From assembly GCF_000429045.1 (NCBI RefSeq), contig NZ_AUBC01000001.1, forward strand, positions 324,928 through 388,927: a stretch of 64,000 bases of DNA, written 5' to 3'. The notes under the pieces are model-generated. The model made no database searches, was not told the origin of the DNA, and was given only the letters and a program-made list of their open reading frames with translations. The position numbers and the translations under genes were made by a program. Shown piece by piece: positions 31,055 through 38,890 of the stretch (the first letter of the stretch is position 1; every line of letters begins with the position of its first letter). This DNA comes from Salinarimonas rosea DSM 21201 (GTDB lineage: Bacteria; Pseudomonadota; Alphaproteobacteria; Rhizobiales; Beijerinckiaceae).

Positions 31055-31789
31055 ATGGGTGACAACGTGGACGACATCCCGGACGATGGCCGGCCTGCGG
31101 CTGCGCGCAACCCGGCGCCGGACGACGATCCGGTCCTCGGGCGCGTGCGCGACGCGCTCGCCGACGGCAGCTTCGTCGCGTCCGGTCGCGTCATGCCCGA
31201 GCGCGACATCGCCGAGGCGCTCGGGGTGGGCCGGCGCGCGGTGCGCCGCGCGCTCGGCACGCTGGAGGCGCAGGGCCTGATCTGGCGGCGCCAGGGCCAG
31301 GGCACTTTCGTCTCCGCCCCGCCGGCGCCCAAGGCGCGGCGCTTCGCCGGCATCGCGGCGCTCACCAGCCCCGCCGAGATCATGGAGGTGCGCCTCGAGA
31401 TCGAGCCCGTGCTCGCGCGCCACGCGGCGCTGCGGGCGGCGCCGGTCGATGTCGAGGGCCTGCGCCGCCTCGCCGAGCGGTCCCGCGACGCCGAGACGGA
31501 CGCGGACTACGAGCGCTGGGACCAGGTCTTCCACCGCCGCATCGCCGAGGCGATGCGCAACGGCCTCTTCCTCGCCGTGTTCGAGGCGATCGAGGCCGTG
31601 CGCGAGGATCCCGTCTGGCGGCGCCTGCGCGAGAGCACCCGCTCGCCGGAGCGCCGCGCGGCGCTCGCCGCCGAGCACCTCGCCGTCGTCGACGCCATCG
31701 CCGCCAGGCGCCCCGAAGCGGCCGAGCGCGCGATGCGCGAGCACCTCGCCTCCATCGCCGCGAGCCTGGGGCTGCCGCCGGGCGGGTGA
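31055..31789 (+). CDS. GntR-family regulator with FCD domain
   Basis: A 244-residue regulator. The N-terminal winged helix (about 22-85) shows VASGRVMPERDIAEALGVGRRAVRRALGTLEAQGLIWRRQGQGTFV, the GntR signature. Residues 100-235 form an all-helical FCD ligand domain, with the metal-binding histidines in DQVFHRRI and AAEHLAVVDAI. FCD regulators bind small carboxylates or amino acids. Position, divergent from the gamma-glutamyltransferase/peptide importer operon and preceded by an FCD-type palindrome, makes it the likely regulator of that operon. The ATG at 31055 is chosen; TTG 31025 and GTG 31028 in the same frame would lie in the operator half-site. Confidence 0.88.
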   Translation: MGDNVDDIPDDGRPAAARNPAPDDDPVLGRVRDALADGSFVASGRVMPERDIAEALGVGRRAVRRALGTLEAQGLIWRRQGQGTFVSAPPAPKARRFAGIAALTSPAEIMEVRLEIEPVLARHAALRAAPVDVEGLRRLAERSRDAETDADYERWDQVFHRRIAEAMRNGLFLAVFEAIEAVREDPVWRRLRESTRSPERRAALAAEHLAVVDAIAARRPEAAERAMREHLASIAASLGLPPGG

Positions 31790-31804
31790 GACCGAGGATC
31801 GGCC

Positions 31805-32947
31805 TCAGTTCAGCTGGGTGAAACCTCCGACCCGGGCCACCTGTCGCATAGCCGGCGCTCGGACGGGCGCGACGCGGGCGATGGCGCCGACAGGATCGCT
31901 CTCCTCGAAAACAGGCCGCGGTGGCGGCAGGACGCCCGCCACGATCGCGAAGCCCGCCGGAGCCGGCGCGGCCGCGGGTGCGGCCGAGGGCGCCGCGACC
32001 GGCGCCGCGTGGAGCCCGTGCGGGCGCGGGGGCGGCAGCATCGCGACCGCGATCGCGCGCGCTTCGGCAACGGGAAGCGACACGTTCGGGATCGAGGCCG
32101 TGCGCGTCGGTGCGGCGCGTGCCGCGTCGGGGCGGCTCGCCGCGTAGGCGCGCCAGGTGGCGGCGTGGCGGGGGCCGAGGGTGGCGGCGACCATCGTGCG
32201 CAGCGCGCGCGGGGCGGCGCCGGGCGCCTCCACGTCCGGCAGCGCGCCGTCGCGGCCGACCACCCGCGCGCCGTCGGCGGTGACGATGACGTCGCCGGGC
32301 CGCAGCGTGCGGTCCCCGGCGGCGAGCCGCTCGGCGGCGCTGCGCTCCGGCTGGGCGCAGCCGCAGCCCGCGACGCGGGTCTCGCGGTGGGCGAAGGCCC
32401 GAGGCAAGTCCGTGTAGGGCGCGCCGCCGGCGAGCGCGCGGGCGTCCGCGATGTCGCGCGAGCCGGTCGCCGCGAACAGCGCCGTCTGCGCCGCCGGGCA
32501 GGCGGCGGCGCAGGCTTCCTCGTGGAGCGAGAGGTCGCGGGCGGTGCGCAGGTCGCCGAGGGGGAAGAAGTAGCCGTCGCAGGTGCGCACGCAGAAGCTG
32601 AAGCGGGCGGGCGCCGGAGCGGGTGCCGCGGCCGTTCGCGGCGCCGGTGGCTCGATCGACAGCCGCGCCGGCGCCACCACCGCGGCGCGGCGCGCGAGAT
32701 CGGTCGCCGCCGGCCCGTCGGGCCGGCCGAACAGCGCGACCCCGTTCCCCGCCGCCCGGTCCGCCCGGAAGAAGGCGAGGGCGTCGGGCCCGGCGACCAC
32801 GCCGGCACCGGCGAGGACCATCGCCCCGGCGAGCCCGAGCGCCAGGAGCACGCGCCGCCCCGCGCGCGGCGGCGAAGCCTCGGCGGGCGTCGGCGCCTGC
32901 GCGGTCAGGCGGGCGCGGTGGGCGCGCACGAGCGCTGATCCGGTCAC
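31805..32947 (-). CDS. DUF2865-family envelope protein, paralogue 1
   Basis: A 380-residue protein. A cytoplasmic N-terminus is followed by one hydrophobic segment (33-55), so it is anchored or exported. The DUF2865 core begins FCVRTCDGYFFPLGDL near 120 and has conserved cysteines (CVRTC, EACAAACP, CGC). The remainder is proline- and alanine-rich and low in complexity. DUF2865 is confined largely to Rhizobiales and has no known function; the cysteines suggest disulphides in the periplasm. The GTG at 32947 has a GAGGAG site upstream. A second DUF2865 gene lies at 47059-47988. Confidence 0.7.
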   Translation of the reverse strand: MTGSALVRAHRARLTAQAPTPAEASPPRAGRRVLLALGLAGAMVLAGAGVVAGPDALAFFRADRAAGNGVALFGRPDGPAATDLARRAAVVAPARLSIEPPAPRTAAAPAPAPARFSFCVRTCDGYFFPLGDLRTARDLSLHEEACAAACPAAQTALFAATGSRDIADARALAGGAPYTDLPRAFAHRETRVAGCGCAQPERSAAERLAAGDRTLRPGDVIVTADGARVVGRDGALPDVEAPGAAPRALRTMVAATLGPRHAATWRAYAASRPDAARAAPTRTASIPNVSLPVAEARAIAVAMLPPPRPHGLHAAPVAAPSAAPAAAPAPAGFAIVAGVLPPPRPVFEESDPVGAIARVAPVRAPAMRQVARVGGFTQLN

Positions 32948-33037
32948 GGCTCACTCCTCGGTCTGGAACCGGGCGTACCGAACCGGAACGTGTCCCCGCG
33001 CGCAATCTTCACCTTTCGTTAGGGTTAAGCCTTCCTT

Positions 33038-33059
33038 ACCGGGATCCCGGGATCCCGGT
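33038..33059. terminator. Perfect 22 bp palindrome next to the cupin gene stop
   Basis: ACCGGGATCCC-GGGATCCCGGT reads the same on both strands and begins three bases beyond the stop of the cupin gene at 33062. It can form a strong stem, so it may end the gloB-cupin transcript, but no run of T follows. The inner GGGATCCC repeat also makes a replication or recombination hairpin possible. Confidence 0.35.
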
Positions 33060-33061
33060 CC

Positions 33062-33514
33062 TCAGCCGCGCGGGGTCGGCCGCCAGCCGGGCGGCGCCAT
33101 CTCGAAGCCGGCGAAGTCGAAGCCCGGCGCCACCGTGCAGCCCACCAGCGTCCAGGCCCCGAGCGACGTCGCCGTCTGCCACCAGCCGGCTGGCACGACG
33201 ATCTGCGGGGCCTGCCCGCGCGCGATGTCCGGCCCGAGATGGCGGGCCTCGGCGTCGTGGCCGTTGGGCGAGAGCGTGATCACCAGCGGCGCACCGGCAC
33301 AGTGGTGCCAGACCTCCGCCGCGTCGACCCGGTGCCACTCCGACGTGTCGCCGAGCCCGAGCAGGTAGTAGATCGCCGTCGAGACCGCCCGTCCGGACGC
33401 GTCGGTGCGCGGGTCGCGATAGGTCTCGCGGTAGTAGCCGCCCTCCGGGTGGGGGGCAAGGCCGAGCCGCGCCACCACCTCGTCCGCCGTGAGCCCGTCG
33501 ATCGCATGCGCCAT
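33062..33514 (-). CDS. Cupin-fold protein of the DUF985 family
   Basis: A 150-residue protein with the DUF985 (cupin_5) pattern: LGLAPHPEGGYYRETYRDP, AIYYLLGLGDTSEWHRVDAAEVWHHCAGAPL, then VVPAGWWQTATSLGAWTLVGCTVAPGFDFAGFEMA. The conserved histidines and glutamates of the cupin barrel are present, so it may bind a metal or sugar nucleotide. Function in this family is unsettled. It follows gloB by 27 bp on the same strand and probably shares its transcript. Confidence 0.88.
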   Translation of the reverse strand: MAHAIDGLTADEVVARLGLAPHPEGGYYRETYRDPRTDASGRAVSTAIYYLLGLGDTSEWHRVDAAEVWHHCAGAPLVITLSPNGHDAEARHLGPDIARGQAPQIVVPAGWWQTATSLGAWTLVGCTVAPGFDFAGFEMAPPGWRPTPRG

Positions 33515-33541
33515 GGCGGCCGCCCCCCTCCCCGCGTTGCG

Positions 33542-34318
33542 TCAGAACCGGTTCTTCCACTCGCGCAACGCCCGGAACACCTCGTTCGCCGGGCGGCCCT
33601 CCAGGTTCACGGCGCGGGCGAGCGCCGGCTCGGTGGCCCGCACGAACGGGTTCGTCGCCTTCTCCGCGCCCACCGTGGTCGAGCCGAAGAGCACGCCGGC
33701 CTGCGCCTTCTCCTCCGCCTCGCGGGCGCGCGCCTGGAGCGCCGCGTTGTCCGGATCGGCGGCGAGCGCGAAGCGGGCGTTGGCGCGGGTGTAGTCGTGC
33801 CCGCAATGGGCGACCGTGTCGTCGGGGAGCGCGGCGATGCGCGTCAGCGCCCGCCAGAGGTCGTCGTAGCCCTCGCCGAAGACGCGCCCGCAGCCCATCG
33901 GGAACAGCACGTCGCCGGGGAAGAGCAGCCCTGCTCCGGCGAAATGGAAGGTGACGTGGTCCTCGCAATGGCCCGGCGTCTCCCAGACCTCGCCGACGAG
34001 ATCGCCGACGCGCACCGTGTCGCCCTCCGCCACCGTCTGCGCCACGCCCTCGATCGCCGGTCCCTTCGCCGGCGCCACGACGCGCGCGCCGGTGGCGGCG
34101 ACGAGTTCGGGGATGCCCTGCACGTGGTCGGCGTGCTTGTGGGTGACGAGAATGTCGGTGAGCGTCCAGCCCGCCTCGGCCAGCGCCTGCTTCACGGCGG
34201 CGGCATCCGGCACGTCGATCGCGGCGCAGGCGCCCGTCGCCGGATCGCGCACGAGGACGCCGATATTGTCCGACAGGCAGCGGAAGACGCGGGTTTCGGC
34301 GGAGGTTTGCGCAGCCAT
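33542..34318 (-). CDS. gloB: Hydroxyacylglutathione hydrolase (glyoxalase II)
   Basis: A 258-residue metallo-beta-lactamase-fold enzyme that hydrolyses S-lactoylglutathione to lactate and glutathione. The dinuclear metal motif THKHADH has His60, His62, Asp64 and His65. Later ligands are in TPGHCEDH and CGHDYTRANARFAL, and the C-terminal substrate-binding part ends EVFRALREWKNRF, typical of GloB. Length is normal. The ATG at 34318 lies next to a repeat-filled gap of 445 bp, in which its promoter must lie. Confidence 0.92.
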   Translation of the reverse strand: MAAQTSAETRVFRCLSDNIGVLVRDPATGACAAIDVPDAAAVKQALAEAGWTLTDILVTHKHADHVQGIPELVAATGARVVAPAKGPAIEGVAQTVAEGDTVRVGDLVGEVWETPGHCEDHVTFHFAGAGLLFPGDVLFPMGCGRVFGEGYDDLWRALTRIAALPDDTVAHCGHDYTRANARFALAADPDNAALQARAREAEEKAQAGVLFGSTTVGAEKATNPFVRATEPALARAVNLEGRPANEVFRALREWKNRF

Positions 34319-34468
34319 GGCCGGGCTCCTGGAATGCGGTGTCGATCGCGGGAGCGGTAGCACGGGAGCCGCCCGCCCGATACCCGCCGGAAGCCCCGGC
34401 GGGCTCGGCGACGTTCCCATTCGCGTCCGGGACGTCGCGCCGCGGCGCTGGCGCGCCGTTCAGGACGG

Positions 34469-34513
34469 ACCTGTGGTTTCGGGTCCCGGACTGCCTTCGG
34501 CATCCGGGATGAC
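34469..34513. repeat. Solo arm of the 179 bp element
   Basis: A right-arm type sequence (ACCTGTGG...GGGATGAC) without a partner. It ends seven bases before the second full copy and is preceded by CGCCGCGGCGCTGGCGCGCC, which is part of the element's core. It looks like the remnant of a third copy. Confidence 0.6.
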
Positions 34514-34520
34514 AACCCCT

Positions 34521-34699
34521 GTCACCCCGGGTCGCGAAGCGGGCCCGGGGCCCAGAACCGCGCGGGGATGTTCAGCGTGCGCGGGAGCGCGCGCGTCCAC
34601 GAGGCGCCGATGGGGGCGTCTCACGCCGCGGCGTATGCACGCCGCTCGACGAGCACCTGTGGTTCTGGGTCCCGGATCGCCTTCGGCGTCCGGGATGAC
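34521..34699. repeat. 179 bp dispersed element, copy 2
   Basis: Same length and order as 783-961: left arm from GTCACCCCGGGTCGCGAAGC, core with GCGCGCGTCCACGA and CCGCGGCG, and a right arm ending at 34699 in GGGATGAC. With the solo arm it fills most of the gap between gloB and the zinc-uptake genes. No coding capacity is apparent. Confidence 0.75.
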
Positions 34700-34745
34700 G
34701 GGTGGCAGCACGCCGAATCGGCCCTCTTCCCATCGCCCGCAGAAC

Positions 34746-34758
34746 GTTATAATAGAAC
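34746..34758 (+). promoter_or_regulatory. Probable Zur box over a perfect -10 element
   Basis: GTTATAATAGAAC with its flanks matches the general Zur operator (AATGTTATA-N2-ATAACATT) at about 15 of 19 positions. It contains TATAAT (34748-34753), a perfect -10 hexamer. Transcription should start around 34760, only about four bases before the ATG of the His-rich microprotein, so a leaderless or nearly leaderless message is predicted. Zinc-bound Zur would block the promoter. Confidence 0.5.
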
Positions 34759-34763
34759 ACGCC

Positions 34764-34931
34764 ATGACCCGACCGCACGACCATCACCACCATAACCACG
34801 CACCCCGCCCCCGCGCGGCGGCGCCGACGCTGTCGCTGCTGCGCCTGTCGGCCGGGCAGCGGCTCGCCGGCGTGGGCGTGGCGCTCGTCCTGCTGTGGGC
34901 GGCGATCCTCTCCGTGATCGGGTGGGCCTGA
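34764..34931 (+). CDS. His-rich single-pass membrane microprotein before znuC
   Basis: A 55-residue frame. Residues 4-12 are PHDHHHHNH, a metal-binding-type cluster. Residues 34-54 (LAGVGVALVLLWAAILSVIGW) form one membrane helix. The stop is five bases before znuC. No ribosome-binding site precedes the ATG, but the predicted transcription start lies only a few bases upstream, so leaderless translation is possible. I know of no named family. Position first in a Zur-type zinc-uptake operon, plus the His cluster, suggests a zinc-binding accessory to the ZnuBC transporter. It could instead be a chance frame that only couples translation into znuC. Confidence 0.55.
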   Translation: MTRPHDHHHHNHAPRPRAAAPTLSLLRLSAGQRLAGVGVALVLLWAAILSVIGWA

Positions 34932-34936
34932 CGCAC

Positions 34937-35677
34937 ATGGCCGCCACCGCGATCCGCTTCGAGAACGTGACGCTCGGCTACGGCCGGCATCCCGCCGTGC
35001 ATCACCTCGCCGGCGAGATCGCGCCGGGGAGCCTGACCGCCATCGTCGGGCCCAACGGCGCCGGCAAGTCGACGCTGCTCAAGGGCGTCGTCGGCGCGCT
35101 CAAGCCGCTGCAGGGCCGCATCACCCTCTCCACCGGCGCGCGCACCCGCATCGCCTACCTGCCGCAGGCCTCCGAGCTCGATCGCGCCTTCCCGATCTCG
35201 ATCTACGACCTCGTGGCCATGGGCCTGTGGGGCTCGCGCGGGCTGTTCGGCGGCATCGGCCGCGCCGATCGCCCGCGGATCGAGGCGGCGATCGCGGCGG
35301 TGGGGCTGTCGGGCTTCGAGAGCCGCGCCATCGGCACGCTCTCGGGCGGCCAGATGCAGCGCGCCCTGTTCGCGCGCCTCCTCCTGCAGGACGCGCCGCT
35401 GATCCTGCTCGACGAGCCCTTCACCGCCATCGACGCCAAGACCACGGCGGACCTGCTCGGCCTCGTGCGCCGCTGGCACGACGAGGATCGCACGGTCGTC
35501 ACCGTGCTGCACGACATCGAGATGGTCCGCGGCACCTTCCCCCGCACCATGCTGATCGCCCGCGAGCTGGTCGCCCACGGCGAGACGGACGTGGTGCTGC
35601 GCCCCGAGAACCTGCTCGAGGCGCGGCGCATGGTCGAGGCGGCGAACGACCGCGCCCCGATCTGCGCACAGGCGTGA
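34937..35677 (+). CDS. znuC: Zinc ABC transporter ATPase ZnuC
   Basis: A 246-residue metal-type ABC ATPase: Walker A GPNGAGKST (38-46), signature LSGGQMQR (135-142), Walker B LILLDEP (155-161) and H-loop LHDIEMV. YLPQASELDRAFPISIYDLVAMGLW is typical of manganese/zinc importer ATPases. It energises the ZnuB permease for zinc import. The gene begins five bases after the His-rich frame and is followed by znuB seven bases after its stop. AztA of the AztABCD system is the close alternative name. Confidence 0.92.
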   Translation: MAATAIRFENVTLGYGRHPAVHHLAGEIAPGSLTAIVGPNGAGKSTLLKGVVGALKPLQGRITLSTGARTRIAYLPQASELDRAFPISIYDLVAMGLWGSRGLFGGIGRADRPRIEAAIAAVGLSGFESRAIGTLSGGQMQRALFARLLLQDAPLILLDEPFTAIDAKTTADLLGLVRRWHDEDRTVVTVLHDIEMVRGTFPRTMLIARELVAHGETDVVLRPENLLEARRMVEAANDRAPICAQA

Positions 35678-35684
35678 TCGCACG

Positions 35685-36554
35685 ATGATCTACGAGGCGC
35701 TCCTCGCCCCCTTCGTCGAGTTCGAGTTCATGCGCCGCGCCCTCGTCGGCGCGCTGGCGCTGGCGCTCGCCGCCGGCCCGATCGGCGTGTTCCTGATGCT
35801 GCGGCGGATGTCGCTCACGGGAGACGCCATGGCGCACGCGATCCTCCCCGGCGCGGCGATCGGCTTCCTCGTGTCCGGCCTGTGGCTGCCGGCGCTGACC
35901 CTCGGCGGCTTCGTCGCCGGTGTCGCGGTGGCGCTGGCGTCCGGGCTGGTGACGCGGCTCACCCGGCTGGGCGAGGACGCCTCGCTCGCGGCCTTCTACC
36001 TCGTCTCGCTCGCACTGGGCGTGACCATCGTCTCCATGCGCGGCTCCAACGTCGACCTGATGCACGTGCTCTTCGGCACGGTGCTGGCGCTCGACGACGG
36101 AGCGCTGCTGCTGATCGGCGCCATCGCCACGGTGACGCTCGGCGCGCTCGCGCTGATGTACCGGCCGCTGGTGCTCGAATGCGTCGACCCGGTCTTCCTC
36201 GGCTCGGTGAGCCGGGCGGGCGGGGTGGTGCACCTCGCCTTCCTGGTGCTGGTCGTCGCCAACCTGGTGGGCGGCTTCCAGGCGCTCGGCACGCTCCTCG
36301 CGGTGGGCCTGATGATGCTGCCCGCCGCGTCGGCGCGCTTCTGGGCGCGGGACGTCACCGGCATGATCGCGGTCGCGACCGCCGTCGGCATGGCCTCGGG
36401 CGCGGTCGGGCTGCTGCTCTCCTACCATTGGGAGCTGCCGGCGGGGCCGGCGATCATCCTGGTGGCGGGCGGCGCCTACCTCGTCTCGCTGCTGGTCGGC
36501 CCCGAGCGCGGCCTCCTGCGCCTCGCCTTCCCGGGCCGGCATCTGGAGGCGTGA
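35685..36554 (+). CDS. znuB: Zinc ABC transporter permease ZnuB
   Basis: A 289-residue inner-membrane permease of the ABC-3 family with about eight hydrophobic segments. The family signature VGVFLMLRRMSLTGDAMAHAILPGAA appears here with IGVFLML at residues 28-34 and the adjoining RRMSLTGDAMAHA. Further matches are GGFQALGTLLAVGLMMLPAASAR. It forms the channel for zinc brought by ZnuA. A repeat-filled gap of 195 bp separates it from znuA, which appears to have its own control site. Confidence 0.92.
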   Translation: MIYEALLAPFVEFEFMRRALVGALALALAAGPIGVFLMLRRMSLTGDAMAHAILPGAAIGFLVSGLWLPALTLGGFVAGVAVALASGLVTRLTRLGEDASLAAFYLVSLALGVTIVSMRGSNVDLMHVLFGTVLALDDGALLLIGAIATVTLGALALMYRPLVLECVDPVFLGSVSRAGGVVHLAFLVLVVANLVGGFQALGTLLAVGLMMLPAASARFWARDVTGMIAVATAVGMASGAVGLLLSYHWELPAGPAIILVAGGAYLVSLLVGPERGLLRLAFPGRHLEA

Positions 36555-36566
36555 GGCGCGCGACCG

Positions 36567-36693
36567 CCTCCTCCCTGCAGGGGAGGGCGGAGGCCGCAGG
36601 CCGGAGGGTGGGGAGGGCGGCGACGCCGCTCGCAGGGACATCGAACGGCCCCACCGTCCGCGCCCTGCGCGGACTCCTCCCCTTCGGGGAGGA
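36567..36693. repeat. Palindromic GC-rich element between znuB and znuA
   Basis: The element opens with the hairpin CCTCCTCCCTGCAGGGGAGG and closes with CTCCTCCCCTTCGGGGAGGA, with GGTGGGGAGG and GGCCCCACC in between. Its opening resembles the element between glcE and glcF (49531-49690). It could act as a partial terminator or an RNA-stability hairpin between the two zinc genes. Confidence 0.55.
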
Positions 36694-36749
36694 CGCGGCC
36701 GCGGCGGAGGGCATTCATGTGGTCGAGAAAGCTCGAAAAGGGGATCATC

Positions 36750-37754
36750 ATGTCCACTAAGTGCAACGTTGTAACATTGCTTTCCACCGCCGCTGCGGCG
36801 CTGCTCCTCGCGGCGCCGGCGCTCGCGCAGGAGCGCCTGCCGGTCGTCGCGACCTTCTCGATCCTCGGCGATCTCGTCGGCGAGGTCGGCGGCGAGCGCG
36901 TGGCGCTGACGACCCTCGTCGGTCCGGACGGCGACGGCCACGTCTACTCGCCCTCGCCCGCCGATGCGCGGAGGGTGGCGGATGCGGGCCTCGTCTTCGT
37001 CAACGGCCTCGAGTTCGAGGGCTGGATCGACCGCCTGATCGCCTCCTCGGGCACGAACGCCACGGTCGTGGTGGCGAGCGAGGGCGCCGACCTGCTCGAG
37101 ACCGGCGAGCCGCACGCGCACGGGGACGAGGATCACGGGCACGACCACGACAAGGATCATGATCACGACCACGCCCACGAGGACGAGCACGCGCACGAGC
37201 ACGCCGATGCGGACCACGCCCACGGCTTCTACGATCCCCATGCCTGGCAGGACGTCGAGAACGTGATCGTGTACGTCGGCAACATCCGCGACGCGCTGAT
37301 CGCCGCCGATCCCGAGGGCGCCGACACCTACGCCGCCAATGCCGCGGCCTATCTCGCCGCGCTCGCCGCCCTCGACGCCGAGATCGAGGCGGCGGTGGCG
37401 TCGATCCCGCAGGCACGCCGCACCGTCGTCACCAGCCACGACGCCTTCGGCTATTTCGAGCGCGCCTACGGCCTCACCTTCGTGGCGCCGCAGGGCGTCT
37501 CCACCGAATCCGAGGCCTCTGCCCGGGACGTGGCCATGCTGATCACCCAGATCCGCGAGACCGAGGCCGATGCGGTCTTCGTCGAGACCATCACCGACGA
37601 GCGCCTGATGCGCCGCATCGCCGACGAGACCGGCGCCGCGATCGGCGGCACGCTCTACTCCGACGCGCTCTCGGGCGCCGACGGCCCGGCGCCCACTTAC
37701 ATCGAGATGATGCGCCACAATATAAGGACCCTGAGCGAGGCGCTCGGCTCCTGA
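36750..37754 (+). CDS. znuA: Zinc ABC transporter substrate-binding protein ZnuA
   Basis: A 334-residue periplasmic protein. The signal peptide spans 1-27 (ALAQ). The mature protein opens LPVVATFSILGDLVGEVGGERV, and GHVYSPSPADAR supplies the first zinc-binding histidine. A long loop near residues 122-162 is extremely rich in His, Asp and Glu, as in ZnuA proteins that capture zinc, and DPHAWQDVENV follows with the next ligand. The ATG at 36750 has AAAAGGGG upstream; an in-frame ATG at 36717 has GGAGGG and would add 11 residues. Together with ZnuC and ZnuB it forms a high-affinity zinc importer. Confidence 0.92.
   Translation: MSTKCNVVTLLSTAAAALLLAAPALAQERLPVVATFSILGDLVGEVGGERVALTTLVGPDGDGHVYSPSPADARRVADAGLVFVNGLEFEGWIDRLIASSGTNATVVVASEGADLLETGEPHAHGDEDHGHDHDKDHDHDHAHEDEHAHEHADADHAHGFYDPHAWQDVENVIVYVGNIRDALIAADPEGADTYAANAAAYLAALAALDAEIEAAVASIPQARRTVVTSHDAFGYFERAYGLTFVAPQGVSTESEASARDVAMLITQIRETEADAVFVETITDERLMRRIADETGAAIGGTLYSDALSGADGPAPTYIEMMRHNIRTLSEALGS
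36763..36780 (+). promoter_or_regulatory. Zur-like palindrome overlapping the start of znuA
   Basis: GCAACGTTGTAACATTGC is symmetric at 14 of 18 positions and resembles the alphaproteobacterial Zur operator built on ATGTTATAACAT. Unusually, it lies 13 bases inside the coding sequence. It would let znuA respond to zinc independently of znuCB, either by blocking a nearby promoter or by acting as a roadblock. Confidence 0.4.
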
Positions 37755-37835
37755 GCCGGGGCGCCGCCGCACGACTCATCCGAAGGAGCTCCGGCGCCCG
37801 GCGCCGGGGCAGATCGCGAGAGCGAGACGCAACGC

Positions 37836-38810
37836 ATGTCCGATACGTCCGAAGGCAAGATCCCCGTCACCGTCCTCACCGGCTATCTCGGCGCCGGCAA
37901 GACCACGCTCTTGAACCGCATCCTCTCGGAGGAGCACGGCAAGCGCTACGCCGTCGTCGTCAACGAGTTCGGCGAGGTCGGCATCGACAACGACCTCGTC
38001 GTTGGCGCCGACGAGGAAGTCTTCGAGATGAACAACGGCTGCATCTGCTGCACCGTGCGCGGCGACCTGATCCGGATCATGGACGGGCTGATGAAGCGCA
38101 AGGGCCGCTTCGACGCGATCATCGTCGAGACGACGGGGCTGGCCGACCCGGCGCCCGTGGCGCAGACCTTCTTCGTCGACCAGGACGTCTCCGACAACGC
38201 CCGCCTCGACGCGGTCGTCACGGTCGCCGACGCCAAGTGGCTCTCCGAGCGGCTCGCCGATGCGCCGGAGGCCAAGAACCAGGTGGCCTTCGCCGACGTG
38301 ATCCTGCTCAACAAGGTCGACCTCGTCTCGCCCGAGCAGCTCGCCGATGTCGAGAGCCGCATCCGCGCCATCAACCCCTACGCCAAGCTCCACCGCACCG
38401 AGCGCTGCGCCGTGCCGCTCGACGCCGTGCTCGGCCGCAACGCCTTCGACCTCGAGCGCATCCTCGAGATCGAGCCCGACTTCCTGGAGGAGGGCCACCA
38501 CCATCACCACGACGAGGACATGCAGTCCGTCTCGGTGACGCTGGAGGGCGAGGTCGACCCGAACAAGTTCATGCCGTGGATCTCGAACTACACCCAGGTC
38601 GAGGGGCCGCGCATCCTGCGCTGCAAGGGCATCGTCGCCTTTCCGAACGAGCCCAAGCGCTTCGTCTTCCAGGGCGTGCACATGATCCTCGACGGAGACG
38701 TCCAGGGCGCGTGGAAGCCCGACGAGAAGCGGCGCTCGCGCGTCGTCTTCATCGGGCGCGGCCTGAAGGCGGACGAGATCCGCGAGGGCTTCCTCGCCTG
38801 CGCCGCTTGA
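37836..38810 (+). CDS. COG0523 (CobW-family) GTPase, probable zinc metallochaperone
   Basis: A 324-residue G3E GTPase. Walker A is GYLGAGKTT (16-24), the metal-binding GCICC motif is at 68-72, and the base-specificity motif is NKVD near 152. A histidine run, [11 protein letters not shown], lies near 220 in the linker to the C-terminal CobW_C domain. Such proteins transfer zinc (or cobalt) to client enzymes. The location 81 bp after znuA, in an apparently zinc-regulated region, makes it a zinc-shortage chaperone of the ZigA/YeiR/ZNG1 type rather than a cobalamin enzyme. No cobalamin genes are near. Confidence 0.92.
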   Translation: MSDTSEGKIPVTVLTGYLGAGKTTLLNRILSEEHGKRYAVVVNEFGEVGIDNDLVVGADEEVFEMNNGCICCTVRGDLIRIMDGLMKRKGRFDAIIVETTGLADPAPVAQTFFVDQDVSDNARLDAVVTVADAKWLSERLADAPEAKNQVAFADVILLNKVDLVSPEQLADVESRIRAINPYAKLHRTERCAVPLDAVLGRNAFDLERILEIEPDFLEEGHHHHHDEDMQSVSVTLEGEVDPNKFMPWISNYTQVEGPRILRCKGIVAFPNEPKRFVFQGVHMILDGDVQGAWKPDEKRRSRVVFIGRGLKADEIREGFLACAA

Positions 38811-38890
38811 TCGGCGCGGGCGCGGTACCACATCTGAGCCAGGGCGCGGGCAGCCGCCCGGCCCTCCGCTTGCTGCACGACGAGACCGCC

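Noticed and set aside
38500-38520. Artificial His-tag in the CobW-family gene
   Set aside because: A five-histidine run in the linker is common in native COG0523 zinc proteins and the gene context is natural.
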